From: Nitzschia sp. DOCU1
Taxonomy: Eukaryota; Bacillariophyta; Bacillariophyceae; Bacillariales; Bacillariaceae
Reading direction: 5' to 3'
Length of the DNA stretch: 64,000 nt
Assembly (NCBI GenBank): GCA_951394045.1
Contig: OX595990.1
Location: 3,402,549 to 3,466,548 of the forward strand
Shown: piece by piece, positions 1 through 9,144 of the stretch
Layout: every line of letters starts with the position of its first letter
Position numbering within the stretch: the first letter of the stretch is position 1
The notes under the pieces: generated by a model
Database searches by the model: none
Seen by the model: the letters and a program-made list of their open reading frames with translations, nothing else
Told to the model about the DNA's origin: nothing
Position numbers and translations under genes: made by a program

Positions 1-193
1 TCTACACAAGACCCCGATTGGGCCTTTGAGTGCCAAAGTTTTTGCTTCCGGATGAAGGAATCGAATCTTGGCTGTTCGCCAAAGAATGGGAAATGAGAAA
101 GCTGCTGCCACCCAGCACCCTCTCTATGGCGGACGTCACTACTCCCGGTAACTACTGCAGCAGCAAACGAGGCCTCGATTGCCATTGCCCACG
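1..193. other. upstream region of first subtilase
   Basis: No gene is visible here. The stretch presumably holds the promoter and 5' UTR of the subtilase that begins at 194. No TATA box or other clear element was recognised. Confidence 0.4.
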
Positions 194-3100
194 ATGAATA
201 TGGATATGGTCTCTAGGCCTACTTTGAGCAAAAGGAGGCGGCGGCGACGGATTGCTCTTCATCAGGACGAGACTGGGGTTTCGTCTTCGACTTCGTCCAT
301 GGCACTGCTCCTAGCAATCCTTTCTTGTACCAGTTTCACAGCAGTGGCAAACCCGCTACAAGCGTCGTCGCTAGTGGAAAAGATTGCCGATTATAGTTGT
401 GATGCCGTCGAAGATGCTTGTCCGACAAAGTTCAATGGCGTATGTGAAGCTAAAGATACTGCAGCTGATACGACGGCAGATGACTCTTCCAGTTCTACCG
501 ATTGTGGAAAAGGCACGGACTGCTATGATTGCGATCAATGTCAACAATTCCACGCCGATTGTCAACGTTGCCTCGAGCATGGCTGTTTTTATTGTCCGGG
601 CGATGCGACCTGTTACAATTCTCCCTTTTATATCATTACCAATGTCTTTAGTCATTGTACCCAGGCGGCCGACTTTTTGGTAGACACATGTCAGCAGGCG
701 GAAAATTTCTATAGCGATCCAGCCTATAGTGGACAAGCTTGGGTCTATGATATGATTCATGTCCAGCAAGCGTGGAAACAAGGCTATACGGGCAAGGGAG
801 TGCGGGTCCGAATCAATGATAATGGCGTCGAAGCATCGCATCCGGAATTCCAGGGTCGATTTGATACCGATCACTCCTGTCCGACCTATTTGCCACAAGA
901 ACTTGGGACGAGTATTGAAAGTCATGGTACCATTGTGGCTGCCATTGTCGGTGGTGCGGCAGATAATGGTGTGTGCAGTGTCGGGATTGCTCCCAAAGTC
1001 ACGTTGAGTAGTTGTTATGTCTTTGATGGATACGACGTGTTGAATTTTGAATTGGACAGCTACGACATTTCGCAAAATTCGTTTGGAATTGATGGATGTT
1101 CCTATCGATCCCGAACACGACGACGACAACTTGCAGCGGATGCGTCATCATGTCCATTTAGCTTTGACGAATCTCCAACCACCTTTCCCTGCCATGTGTG
1201 TACGGAACAAGACTGGTTGGAGGGGACGACACCGTCTCCTACCTGCCAATATGCCATTCAGCAGCATTGTGCTCGCAACTATGAATACGATCAACAAGGC
1301 TGTATCGAGTTTTTGGATATCATCTTGGGTGGTAATTGCATGTACAATGTCTTGGAAGATCGAGAACGTCAAGCTTTGGTACGAGGCGTCACGGAAGGTA
1401 GAAAGGGCAAGGGCATTATCTATGTATTTGCGGCTGGGAATGCTTTTAAGCGGGGAGATGATACCAATTTCCAACCCTATACTAATAGTCGCATGGTCAT
1501 TTCCGTCGGAGCTGTGGGCAAGGACAAGATTCATGCCAGCTATTCGACACCGGGAGCGTCACTCTTTCTTTCGGCTCCGGGTGGGGACTCGGAGAATTTG
1601 TCCAACCACATTACGGCCGCAGTGGGAGGCAAATGTGCCAATGCAGGAACAGGAACGTCCTTTGCCTGTCCCGTCGTGTCGGGAGTCGTCGCCTTGATGC
1701 TACAAGCCAATCCCGACTTGACGTGGAGAGATGTGCAGTATATTTTGGCGGGTACGTCGCAACGCGTCATGGATTTGGACGATAATACCAACACCGAAAA
1801 TGCCGCAGGCTATTGGCATTCGAATCTATATGGCTTTGGTATTGTGGATGCTGCGGCCGCAGTTGACGCTTCGAAAGATTGGAACTTGGTTGGACCAGAA
1901 AAGATCCTCCTAAAAGAGACTGGACGATTGAATCTTCCAATCAAGGACAATCGCAACAAACCTGTAACGACTTCCGTGACGATTGATGCACCTGACAGCT
2001 TTCTTGTTGAAAACGTGGTGGTACAATTGGATTTGGAATACTTTTCACGGGGGCACTTGGAAATCACTTTGACTTCTCCCCAAGGTACCGAATCTATTCT
2101 TCATCCAGGTCAACGACCCGAGAACACGCAATTGGACAAGGGCGGCCGATGGAAGCTTTTGACCGTTCGCAACTGGGGCGAGAACCCAGCGGGTAATTGG
2201 ACCTTGACGATTGTGGATCTCAAGAAAGGTGACGCCGGTGAATGTGCGAGTGCAGCCTGGTCAATGCCCATTGGACCGGACACGATTGACTGTAACTTGA
2301 TTGACGCCTTGGTGTTTTGTAAGAATGGCGAGCTGGATCCGTACAATCAACTGTCCGCGGCTCTTTTCAATTCCATCTTCGACTACGTCGACAATGACAT
2401 GAAAGCTACAGACGCTTGTTGTTCATGCGGCGGCGGGCTGTCCACAAGCCAAGTGGGGCATCAACTAACGCAGTGGACGCTCGTGGTGTTTGGTACAGAT
2501 CAAGGAAATCCAGTACCGAGGAATGCAGACGAGACGATGGGGCCTTCGGGTTTTCCAACGATTGCCCCTACCATTCGTCCAACGGCAAATCCCACTCCAC
2601 GGCCGAGTTCGGAGCCGTCGTTGGCTCATTCAGTCGAACCTACGCTGATGAAATCGGCCGAGCCGAGTGTTGAGCATTCCCAAAGTCCCAGTAAAGTGCA
2701 CTCTAGCGCACCTACCCTTGCCCGTTCGGAAGCACCGACGAAGTTTCATTCTGGCAGTCCGACGTTGCAGCATTCTGCAAACCCAACAGTGGAGCAGTCG
2801 AGTAGTCCAACAATGACTCATTCTGGAAGTCCGACATTGGAGCTCTCTACTAGTCCCTCAAACGGCGTCTCTGCATCCCCAACCTTGGATCCGACGTCTT
2901 CTAGTCCTGCGACTGCACATTCTGCAAGTCCAACAAGTGCAATACCACCAGCCCCGGTGAATCATTCCAACTCTCTTCCAACGATGGAGCCCTCGGGTAT
3001 GCCATCGCGACTTCCCATTATAAGTCAGAGTCAAGATCGTTTCGTACCAAGTTTGCATCCAAGCTCAGTTCCTTCATCGACGACTTTTAACGATGCGACT

Positions 3101-3637
3101 TTGACTACGAAACCAACAACGCCGCCCCCCTTGAAAGAACCATCCACAACGTTTCCGCCCTCTCGCGTGCCGTCTGGGGCCCCCATTACTGTTGATTCAG
3201 CCCCAACATTGCATCCTTCTTCTTGGTCTTCTGGTTCCCCATCAGCAGTCGACCTTTCTACTACTATTACTTCTACCGTCGCTCCATTAGCCGCGCCGTC
3301 GCAACAGCCCTCGGTTCCTCTCCAAGAAGACCCTCTTACGAGTATTCGTCCCAAGGATGACGACAACAGCAGTGCAGCCACCGGGACTGGTTCGCGTGCG
3401 TCTCCTTCTCCTTCGTCTTCTCCAGTTCCCTCCCAAGCCCCTACCAATGTGCCATTGTTGCGTTCAGCATCCACCGGTACTACCATTTTGGAGTCGGAAT
3501 TCTTTTCCTCGGGTAGCCGCGACAAAACAGCAAAGGACATTGCGTCTTCTTCTGGTGCACAAAAACAATCAAGCCGCTCGACAACTACTCGGTGGACCAT
3601 CACCATGGCACTGATAGCCGTCTTGCTCCTACGGTAG
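194..3637 (+). CDS. secreted kexin/furin-like subtilase (S8) with P-domain, copy 1
   Basis: Predicted calcium-dependent serine endoprotease of the subtilisin/kexin type, 1147 aa. The start is the ATG at 194; the frame is open slightly upstream but without an ATG. A basic N-terminus (about residues 12-20) precedes a hydrophobic signal segment (36-52). A Cys-rich pro-region (about 69-166) follows. The catalytic residues fit D209 (NDNGV), H244 (SHGT), N416 (AAGN) and S489 (GTSFA). A roughly 90-residue Cys-rich insertion with a polybasic TRRR sits between the H and N motifs. A kexin-type P-domain (about 575-700, ending LTIVDLKKG) is followed by a Cys-rich knot, then about 330 residues of Ser/Thr/Pro-rich tail with degenerate HSxxPT units, then a short C-terminal hydrophobic stretch (TMALIAVLLL) that could be a membrane or GPI-type signal. 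A close paralogue follows in tandem on the same strand. Fold and family are sure; substrate is unknown. Confidence 0.93.
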   Translation: MNMDMVSRPTLSKRRRRRRIALHQDETGVSSSTSSMALLLAILSCTSFTAVANPLQASSLVEKIADYSCDAVEDACPTKFNGVCEAKDTAADTTADDSSSSTDCGKGTDCYDCDQCQQFHADCQRCLEHGCFYCPGDATCYNSPFYIITNVFSHCTQAADFLVDTCQQAENFYSDPAYSGQAWVYDMIHVQQAWKQGYTGKGVRVRINDNGVEASHPEFQGRFDTDHSCPTYLPQELGTSIESHGTIVAAIVGGAADNGVCSVGIAPKVTLSSCYVFDGYDVLNFELDSYDISQNSFGIDGCSYRSRTRRRQLAADASSCPFSFDESPTTFPCHVCTEQDWLEGTTPSPTCQYAIQQHCARNYEYDQQGCIEFLDIILGGNCMYNVLEDRERQALVRGVTEGRKGKGIIYVFAAGNAFKRGDDTNFQPYTNSRMVISVGAVGKDKIHASYSTPGASLFLSAPGGDSENLSNHITAAVGGKCANAGTGTSFACPVVSGVVALMLQANPDLTWRDVQYILAGTSQRVMDLDDNTNTENAAGYWHSNLYGFGIVDAAAAVDASKDWNLVGPEKILLKETGRLNLPIKDNRNKPVTTSVTIDAPDSFLVENVVVQLDLEYFSRGHLEITLTSPQGTESILHPGQRPENTQLDKGGRWKLLTVRNWGENPAGNWTLTIVDLKKGDAGECASAAWSMPIGPDTIDCNLIDALVFCKNGELDPYNQLSAALFNSIFDYVDNDMKATDACCSCGGGLSTSQVGHQLTQWTLVVFGTDQGNPVPRNADETMGPSGFPTIAPTIRPTANPTPRPSSEPSLAHSVEPTLMKSAEPSVEHSQSPSKVHSSAPTLARSEAPTKFHSGSPTLQHSANPTVEQSSSPTMTHSGSPTLELSTSPSNGVSASPTLDPTSSSPATAHSASPTSAIPPAPVNHSNSLPTMEPSGMPSRLPIISQSQDRFVPSLHPSSVPSSTTFNDATLTTKPTTPPPLKEPSTTFPPSRVPSGAPITVDSAPTLHPSSWSSGSPSAVDLSTTITSTVAPLAAPSQQPSVPLQEDPLTSIRPKDDDNSSAATGTGSRASPSPSSSPVPSQAPTNVPLLRSASTGTTILESEFFSSGSRDKTAKDIASSSGAQKQSSRSTTTRWTITMALIAVLLLR

Positions 3638-4334
3638 GCAAAGTGTGTTGGTTTGTTAACAGAAGCAGCAGGCATGGTAATGGCTACTGCTAAAACTTTT
3701 AGAGGAAAACTCATTTTTTGCTACTAGAGTGCGACCTCTTTTGCAATGCCTTATACTAGATAGAAGCTACCTCTGTTCATTTTAGCCTAGCTAGCAATTG
3801 CTTTTTCTCTAGACTAGTGTCAAAAGAAGAGTCATGTCAACCTCTCAACAAAATGCTCTATCTCCCTAGAGTACGATAGCTTGCTACTCAAAGAAGGGAG
3901 AGCTGCTACAACCATACACACGGGTGCTTGCAAAGAGAGAAGAGAGCCGACGTTGCCCATGTCGATAGTCTTGCCCGGCTCGCCGGTCACATGCTGGACG
4001 AAAACATTTAGGGACAAAGTCCATTGGGTTTTCCCGAGGTTACTGGTAATAACCAATTGGGTTCTCAATAAATACAAATACACGGCGTTCGCATACATTG
4101 ACAAACACACGATTGCATCACGTTAAGTATTGCACGGTACTAATGAGCTGGCAAGAGGTCCAAGCCCAATCTCTTTCGAGATTTATGACTCACTCCGAAA
4201 CCACCGAGCAAACCTGTTTTTCAACAAAGATTGATTCGGAACGCCACGAAAACCTATGCGGACGTCCCATTTTCTCACTCCGAGTCAATCCTCTTCTCTT
4301 GCCAACAACAACAATACCACTAGACGACGATACC
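3638..4334. other. intergenic spacer between tandem subtilases
   Basis: About 0.7 kb without a convincing gene. It holds the 3' UTR of the first subtilase and the promoter of the second. The frame of the second subtilase is open back to 4098, with in-frame ATGs at 4143 and 4185, so part of this stretch could be coding if transcription begins early. Confidence 0.5.
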
Positions 4335-7097
4335 ATGGAGACGTGTTGTAGTAGTGACGACAGATTGACGATGGCAAGAAGCAACAGTCGAAAGCGACGG
4401 CGGACAATAACTCGACCGAACCACGATTCCTTCCATTTGCCGACACATCCTTTCGTGGCGGTTCTATGTTTAGCAATAATAACCATTCCCACATTGAAAG
4501 CTCTTCCAGTAGAAAAGGTGGCAGATTACAGTTGCAATGCCGTCAAGGATTCTTGTCCAACTCAATTTGATGGTCGTTGCGATGCTTTGACAAATCCTTC
4601 CGAATGCGGCAATAACGATTGTTACGATTGCGATCAGTGTCAACAATTCAGCGCCGATTGTCAAGGTTGTCTTTCGCATGGTTGTTTTTATTGTCCCGGA
4701 GACGCATCTTGTTTCAATTCACCCAACTACATCCAAACGCTTCTCTTTAGTCATTGTACACAAGCCAGTGATTACTTGACCGAGACGTGTGAAGAACCCG
4801 ACAATTTCTATAGCGATCCAGCCTATAGTGGACAAGCTTGGGTCTATGACATGATTTACGTGGAAAAGGTGTGGGAGCAAGGCTACACTGGCAAGGGCAT
4901 ACGCGTACGCGTCAATGATAATGGTGTGGATGCTACACATCCGGAATTCCAGGGTCGATTTGATACCGATCACTCATGTCAGACCTATCTACCTCAAGAA
5001 CTTGGGACTGGGTCAGAATCTCACGGTACCATTGTTGCTGCCATTATTGGAGCTGCCGCAAATAACGGTGAATGCAGCGTGGGCATTGCTCCAGAGGTGA
5101 CATTGAGTAGTTGCTATGTCTTTGATGGATATACCGACTTTTTCAATGAACAAGTGGATAGCTACGATATCTCTCAAAATTCCTTTGGCGTCGATGGATG
5201 CAAGCAACGAGACGACGACACTATCGAACTACGACAACGACGAATGGAACGATATCTACAAGTGTGTCCCTTTCAAGTGTCATCGACAGATTCTCCCTGT
5301 AACGTTTGTACCGACTATGTCAATCCATCGGCAGATTGCGAAAGCAGCATTAAACGACATTGCGATCAGTATTATGAACAAGATCAACAATCTTGTTTGG
5401 AGTTTTTGGATTTGATTTTGGGCGGCAATTGCTTGTATGATGTCTTGCCCGATTCCGATCGGGAGGCAATAGTGCGAGGCGTCACCAAAGGACGCAATGG
5501 AAAGGGCATCCTGTATGTATTTGCGGCAGGAAATTCCTACAAGAATGGCGATGATACCAACATACAAGCTTACACGAATAGTCGCTTTGTCATTTCCGTG
5601 GGAGCCGTGGGCAAGGACAAGTATCATGCTTCGTATTCTACACCAGGTGCTTCCTTGTTTCTTTCGGCGCCGGGGGGAGACTCGGAAAACTTTTCCAATC
5701 ACGTGACTGCGGGAGTCGGAGGTACTTGTGACGAAGCTGGTATTGGAACTTCCTTTGCTTGCCCCGTTGTTTCGGGTGTCATTGCCTTGATGCTAGAAGC
5801 TAATTCTGAGTTGACATGGAGAGATGTTCAACATATTTTGGCTCGAACGTCGCAGCAAGTGTTGGATTTGGAAGATGATACCAACACGGAAAATGCAGCT
5901 GGCTACTGGCATTCCAACTTGTATGGCTTTGGTATTGTCAATGCCGCCGCCGCCGTAGAGGAAGCAGTTGGATGGGAAAATGCTGGTCCCGAAAAGATGC
6001 TCATGGCAGAGTCGGGTATTGTGAACTTGCCCATTGCCGATGACGAGACGTCCATTCTGAAAACAGCATTGACCATGGAGGCCTCGGAGAGTTTTCTAGT
6101 GGAAAGTGTGGTAGTTCAATTGGACTTGGAATATATTGCTCGAGGCCACTTGAAAATTGTTCTGACATCTCCTCAAGGCACGGAATCAATTTTACATCCT
6201 GGACTACGGCCCGAGAATACTCAATTGGACGTGGACGACCGATGGAAATTCTTGACGGTCCGTAATTGGGGAGAGAACCCATCAGGTACTTGGACGATGA
6301 CGATTGTGGATCTCAAAAAGGGAAACGCTGGAGACTGTGTGAGTGCCGCTTGGTCCATGGACTGGGCCAATGATTCCATTGATTGCAACTTGATCGAGGC
6401 ATTTACTCTGTGCAAAGATGGTGTACTGGATCCCTTGAATCAACTCCCGTCGTCGGCCTACGATGCGATCTTCAATCATACCGACGACAACGGATTGCTG
6501 GCAACCGAAGCTTGTTGCCCGTGTGGAGGAGGGATATCCGACGCCCAGGTGGCGGATCAACTGAGACAATGGACGTTGTTGGTGTATGGCACAGACACGG
6601 GAAGTCCGGCCGCGAATGAGGGTCGAGAAGATGGTGACACCCCAACACCAGAGTCTGTCAGCACCACAACCGCTCCCATAGAGTCTCCGACAATTTCACC
6701 CACGGCTAGTCCTACCATGCAGCATTCTACTATTCCGGACAAAGACCTCCTTCCGACCCAAGCACCATCGCCTGAGCCCAGTCATCTAAACTCTTCGTTG
6801 CCACCGAATTTTGAACCGACGCCATTCCAGACGGACAGCCCATCCAACAGCACGGACGTGCCTTCCATGGAACCAACACTCAACTCTACTTCGACCATGT
6901 TTCCAAGCGCTACCCCATCGAGTAGCCCTCCGACTCCCACCCCTACCAAGAAACCTATTTCAACTACTGCGCCAACGAGACTGCCGACATTGGATCGATC
7001 GCAGCCATTTGGCGATAAAGATTCTGCGGCGAATCGATCGTGGAGCACTACGACAACATCATTTGTATTCCTGCTGTTATTTGGTTTCTTGGGCTAG
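4335..7097 (+). CDS. secreted kexin/furin-like subtilase (S8) with P-domain, copy 2
   Basis: Paralogue of the preceding gene with the same architecture, 920 aa from the ATG at 4335 (A at -3, G at +4). ATGs at 4143 and 4371 are alternatives; 4335 or 4371 places the signal segment (about residues 39-56, VAVLCLAIITIPTLKAL) correctly behind a basic n-region. Catalytic residues: D195 (NDNGV), H230 (SHGT), N400 (AAGN), S473 (GTSFA). The Cys-rich insertion again carries a multibasic site (RQRR). The P-domain and the following Cys knot are well conserved. The Ser/Thr/Pro tail is shorter (about 190 residues) and hardly alignable with copy 1. It ends with a hydrophobic stretch (SFVFLLLFGFLG), consistent with C-terminal membrane attachment. 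This is a tandem duplication in which the catalytic part is conserved and the tail diverged. Confidence 0.92.
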   Translation: METCCSSDDRLTMARSNSRKRRRTITRPNHDSFHLPTHPFVAVLCLAIITIPTLKALPVEKVADYSCNAVKDSCPTQFDGRCDALTNPSECGNNDCYDCDQCQQFSADCQGCLSHGCFYCPGDASCFNSPNYIQTLLFSHCTQASDYLTETCEEPDNFYSDPAYSGQAWVYDMIYVEKVWEQGYTGKGIRVRVNDNGVDATHPEFQGRFDTDHSCQTYLPQELGTGSESHGTIVAAIIGAAANNGECSVGIAPEVTLSSCYVFDGYTDFFNEQVDSYDISQNSFGVDGCKQRDDDTIELRQRRMERYLQVCPFQVSSTDSPCNVCTDYVNPSADCESSIKRHCDQYYEQDQQSCLEFLDLILGGNCLYDVLPDSDREAIVRGVTKGRNGKGILYVFAAGNSYKNGDDTNIQAYTNSRFVISVGAVGKDKYHASYSTPGASLFLSAPGGDSENFSNHVTAGVGGTCDEAGIGTSFACPVVSGVIALMLEANSELTWRDVQHILARTSQQVLDLEDDTNTENAAGYWHSNLYGFGIVNAAAAVEEAVGWENAGPEKMLMAESGIVNLPIADDETSILKTALTMEASESFLVESVVVQLDLEYIARGHLKIVLTSPQGTESILHPGLRPENTQLDVDDRWKFLTVRNWGENPSGTWTMTIVDLKKGNAGDCVSAAWSMDWANDSIDCNLIEAFTLCKDGVLDPLNQLPSSAYDAIFNHTDDNGLLATEACCPCGGGISDAQVADQLRQWTLLVYGTDTGSPAANEGREDGDTPTPESVSTTTAPIESPTISPTASPTMQHSTIPDKDLLPTQAPSPEPSHLNSSLPPNFEPTPFQTDSPSNSTDVPSMEPTLNSTSTMFPSATPSSSPPTPTPTKKPISTTAPTRLPTLDRSQPFGDKDSAANRSWSTTTTSFVFLLLFGFLG

Positions 7098-7489
7098 TAG
7101 TAGTAGTCGGAGTCCCATGCATTGGACGGACGCGGAGCCCACAGATCACTTGGGCTTTAAGGACGCCGCTTTGCGGCCCTTGAGATAGTTTTTCTAATGG
7201 CAGTAGTAGGATCTACTATACCAATGCTCTACTGTCCAACGACACTATAGGACAATCACAAAAAAAACAGCATCCAAGAAGGCAGAACGACTAGGATGAT
7301 ATTGAAACGAAAAAAGGAAAAGAACCGTGCTAGTCGTTCGCCTGTACTACTAGTCGACCTGGCGCATTGTGACATCCATCTAGCTAGCTAGCAAAGCTAT
7401 CTGATCCCTTTCAATATCGTCGTTGTTAAAAGCCAGTTCTAGTAAAAGTTGTGTATGGCAACACCCTAATTTCAGATCCATCTGTCTGC
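7098..7489. other. intergenic region between convergent genes
   Basis: About 390 bp between the subtilase stop and the hydratase stop (the genes converge). It includes a simple CTAGCTAG-type run near 7380-7394. No gene or RNA is recognised. Confidence 0.5.
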
Positions 7490-8344
7490 TTATTTAAAAT
7501 TGGCCGGACGTTTTTCCAAAAAGGCTTGCATCCCTTCCTTTTGATCGTCCGTCGCAAACAAGGAATGAAAGAGACGTCGTTCCAATCGTAGTCCTTCTTG
7601 TAACGACACTTCATCCGCCGCATTGACCGCTTCCTTGGCGGCCATGACCGACAAGCGTCCCTTGCTAGCAATCGTCTTTGCAATTTTGAGTGATTCAGAA
7701 ATCAAATCGTCATTCGCAAAGACTTTGGCAACGAGTCCACTTGCATAAGCTTCTTGGGCATTCATGAATTCTCCCGTCAAATTCATGTACATGGCTTTGG
7801 ATTTACCAATGGCTCGAGTCAAACGTTGAGTTCCACCGGCACCTGGCAAGACCCCCAAATTGATTTCGGGTTGTCCAAATTTGGCCGATTCACTACATAC
7901 CATAATATCAGCCATCATGGCGACTTCACAACCTCCTCCCAAACAAAATCCAGATACAGCCGCAATCCATGGCGTCTGAAGTTTGCTCAACTTTTGCCAA
8001 TGCGAAAACATGTCACTGCCATAAACTTGTTCAAAGGATTTGGAATGCATTTCCGAAATGTCCGCGCCAGCGGCAAACGCCTTGGGACTTCCCGTCACGA
8101 CCAAACACCTCACGTCGTTATTGGCGTCCAAGACGGATGTGGCATGAAGTAAATCTGCCAATAACGCATCACTCAATGCATTGAGTGCCTTGGGTCGATT
8201 CAAGGTAATCAAGGCGGTTTTATCTTGTGCGTAAACATCCACTAAAATATTCTCATAGGAATCTTTCAAAGAATTCGAAAGACATCGAGTAGTACGCGTC
8301 AAGTGACGAGCGCCGAATAGCAAGCAAGATTTGGAAGCAAGCAT
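7490..8344 (-). CDS. ECHS1: mitochondrial enoyl-CoA hydratase
   Basis: Short-chain enoyl-CoA hydratase (crotonase family), 284 aa, hydrating trans-2-enoyl-CoA in beta-oxidation or branched-chain amino-acid breakdown. The ATG at 8344 opens a basic, Ser/Leu/Arg-rich N-terminus (about 25 residues) that looks like a mitochondrial presequence. The crotonase signature is complete. The oxyanion-hole segments are AAGADI (91-96) and GFCLGGG (132-138). The two catalytic glutamates are E140 (GGGCE) and E160 (GQPE), as in hydratases rather than isomerases. The frame is uninterrupted. The promoter and first 16 codons were copied to 18215-18570. Activity on particular chain lengths cannot be read from sequence. 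Confidence 0.95.
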   Translation of the reverse strand: MLASKSCLLFGARHLTRTTRCLSNSLKDSYENILVDVYAQDKTALITLNRPKALNALSDALLADLLHATSVLDANNDVRCLVVTGSPKAFAAGADISEMHSKSFEQVYGSDMFSHWQKLSKLQTPWIAAVSGFCLGGGCEVAMMADIMVCSESAKFGQPEINLGVLPGAGGTQRLTRAIGKSKAMYMNLTGEFMNAQEAYASGLVAKVFANDDLISESLKIAKTIASKGRLSVMAAKEAVNAADEVSLQEGLRLERRLFHSLFATDDQKEGMQAFLEKRPANFK

Positions 8345-8775
8345 AATGGGAAACAGTGCTGAAGAGTGGGAGTAGTAGAGGAACGATAATCCGAATAGAA
8401 GGATGCAGAGGTGTCAAGGAAGAATGGCATCAAAAGCACGGTCATGGTGGTGGATGGGAAGCCTCTTTCCTAAGAGACTTCGCCATATCCGACCAAAGAT
8501 GCGATACGGCGCGTCATCCAAGCCCCCCAGCGAGCGCGAAATGCGAATGCCAGCGACATATTTACATAATGAAAACTGCAAACGGCGAATACTCCATTCA
8601 ATGACCTCCAAAAAGATACGCTTGCATGAAATGCTGCTACACGGTTACTCGCTCTCTACTTTTGTCTCTCGCCGTCAATCCTGCACTATCTCATCGACGG
8701 GTCTCAAAAACAGCGGAACCACCAACACAAAAATTCACAAAGATACGGCCGGTGGGGTCGTTCGATAGCGTTGCC
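8345..8775. other. promoter side of enoyl-CoA hydratase, duplicated at 18.2 kb
   Basis: No gene is visible. The segment 8296-8763 (hydratase 5' end plus upstream DNA) is clearly homologous to 18215-18570. The copies diverge by scattered substitutions. The distal copy lacks about 115 nt lying here between two AAAGATACG direct repeats (about 8611-8620 and 8738-8746). The retrotransposon is inserted about 12 bp beyond the end of the homology. Confidence 0.8.
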
Positions 8776-9087
8776 TGTTCAAATACGGTAAATCTGGTGG
8801 TCAAGGATCGCTCTTCACGACGTCATCAGCGTGATGACGCAATCGTATAGGGAAGTGCAACGTTCACTCCCGAACAGCCACGTGCTGACTCCAACGAGGA
8901 GAAGGCATGGAGATGGCACTAAGTACGATACAAATCAGAGTACATCAGCTGTCTATCTCGACAGCATACATTTAGTTTACGCACTGTTAGTGCTCATAAG
9001 TTTCAGAATCAACACACTGCAACACAACCACAAGTTATTTGAGCTCTTTTTACGATTAGCCAGTACCGGTCATCGTAGATTTCAACA
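8776..9087 (+). repeat. 5' LTR
   Basis: A 312-bp long terminal repeat, TG...CA, matching 14749-15060 with no difference seen by eye. It contains a perfect 8-bp dyad CGTCATCA-GCG-TGATGACG (8821-8839) and a CACGTG box, both bZIP/bHLH-like sites that could act as promoter elements. Short reading frames inside the LTR are not genes. Confidence 0.96.
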
Positions 9088-9144
9088 CGCTTCCTCTGCG
9101 CATAAGAGACATACAAGTTCTTCAACAGTTAATCATCAGCTACA

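Noticed and set aside
371..1129. 252-codon minus-strand frame inside the first subtilase
   Set aside because: Shadow of a strongly supported plus-strand gene; no ATG-based start or domain.
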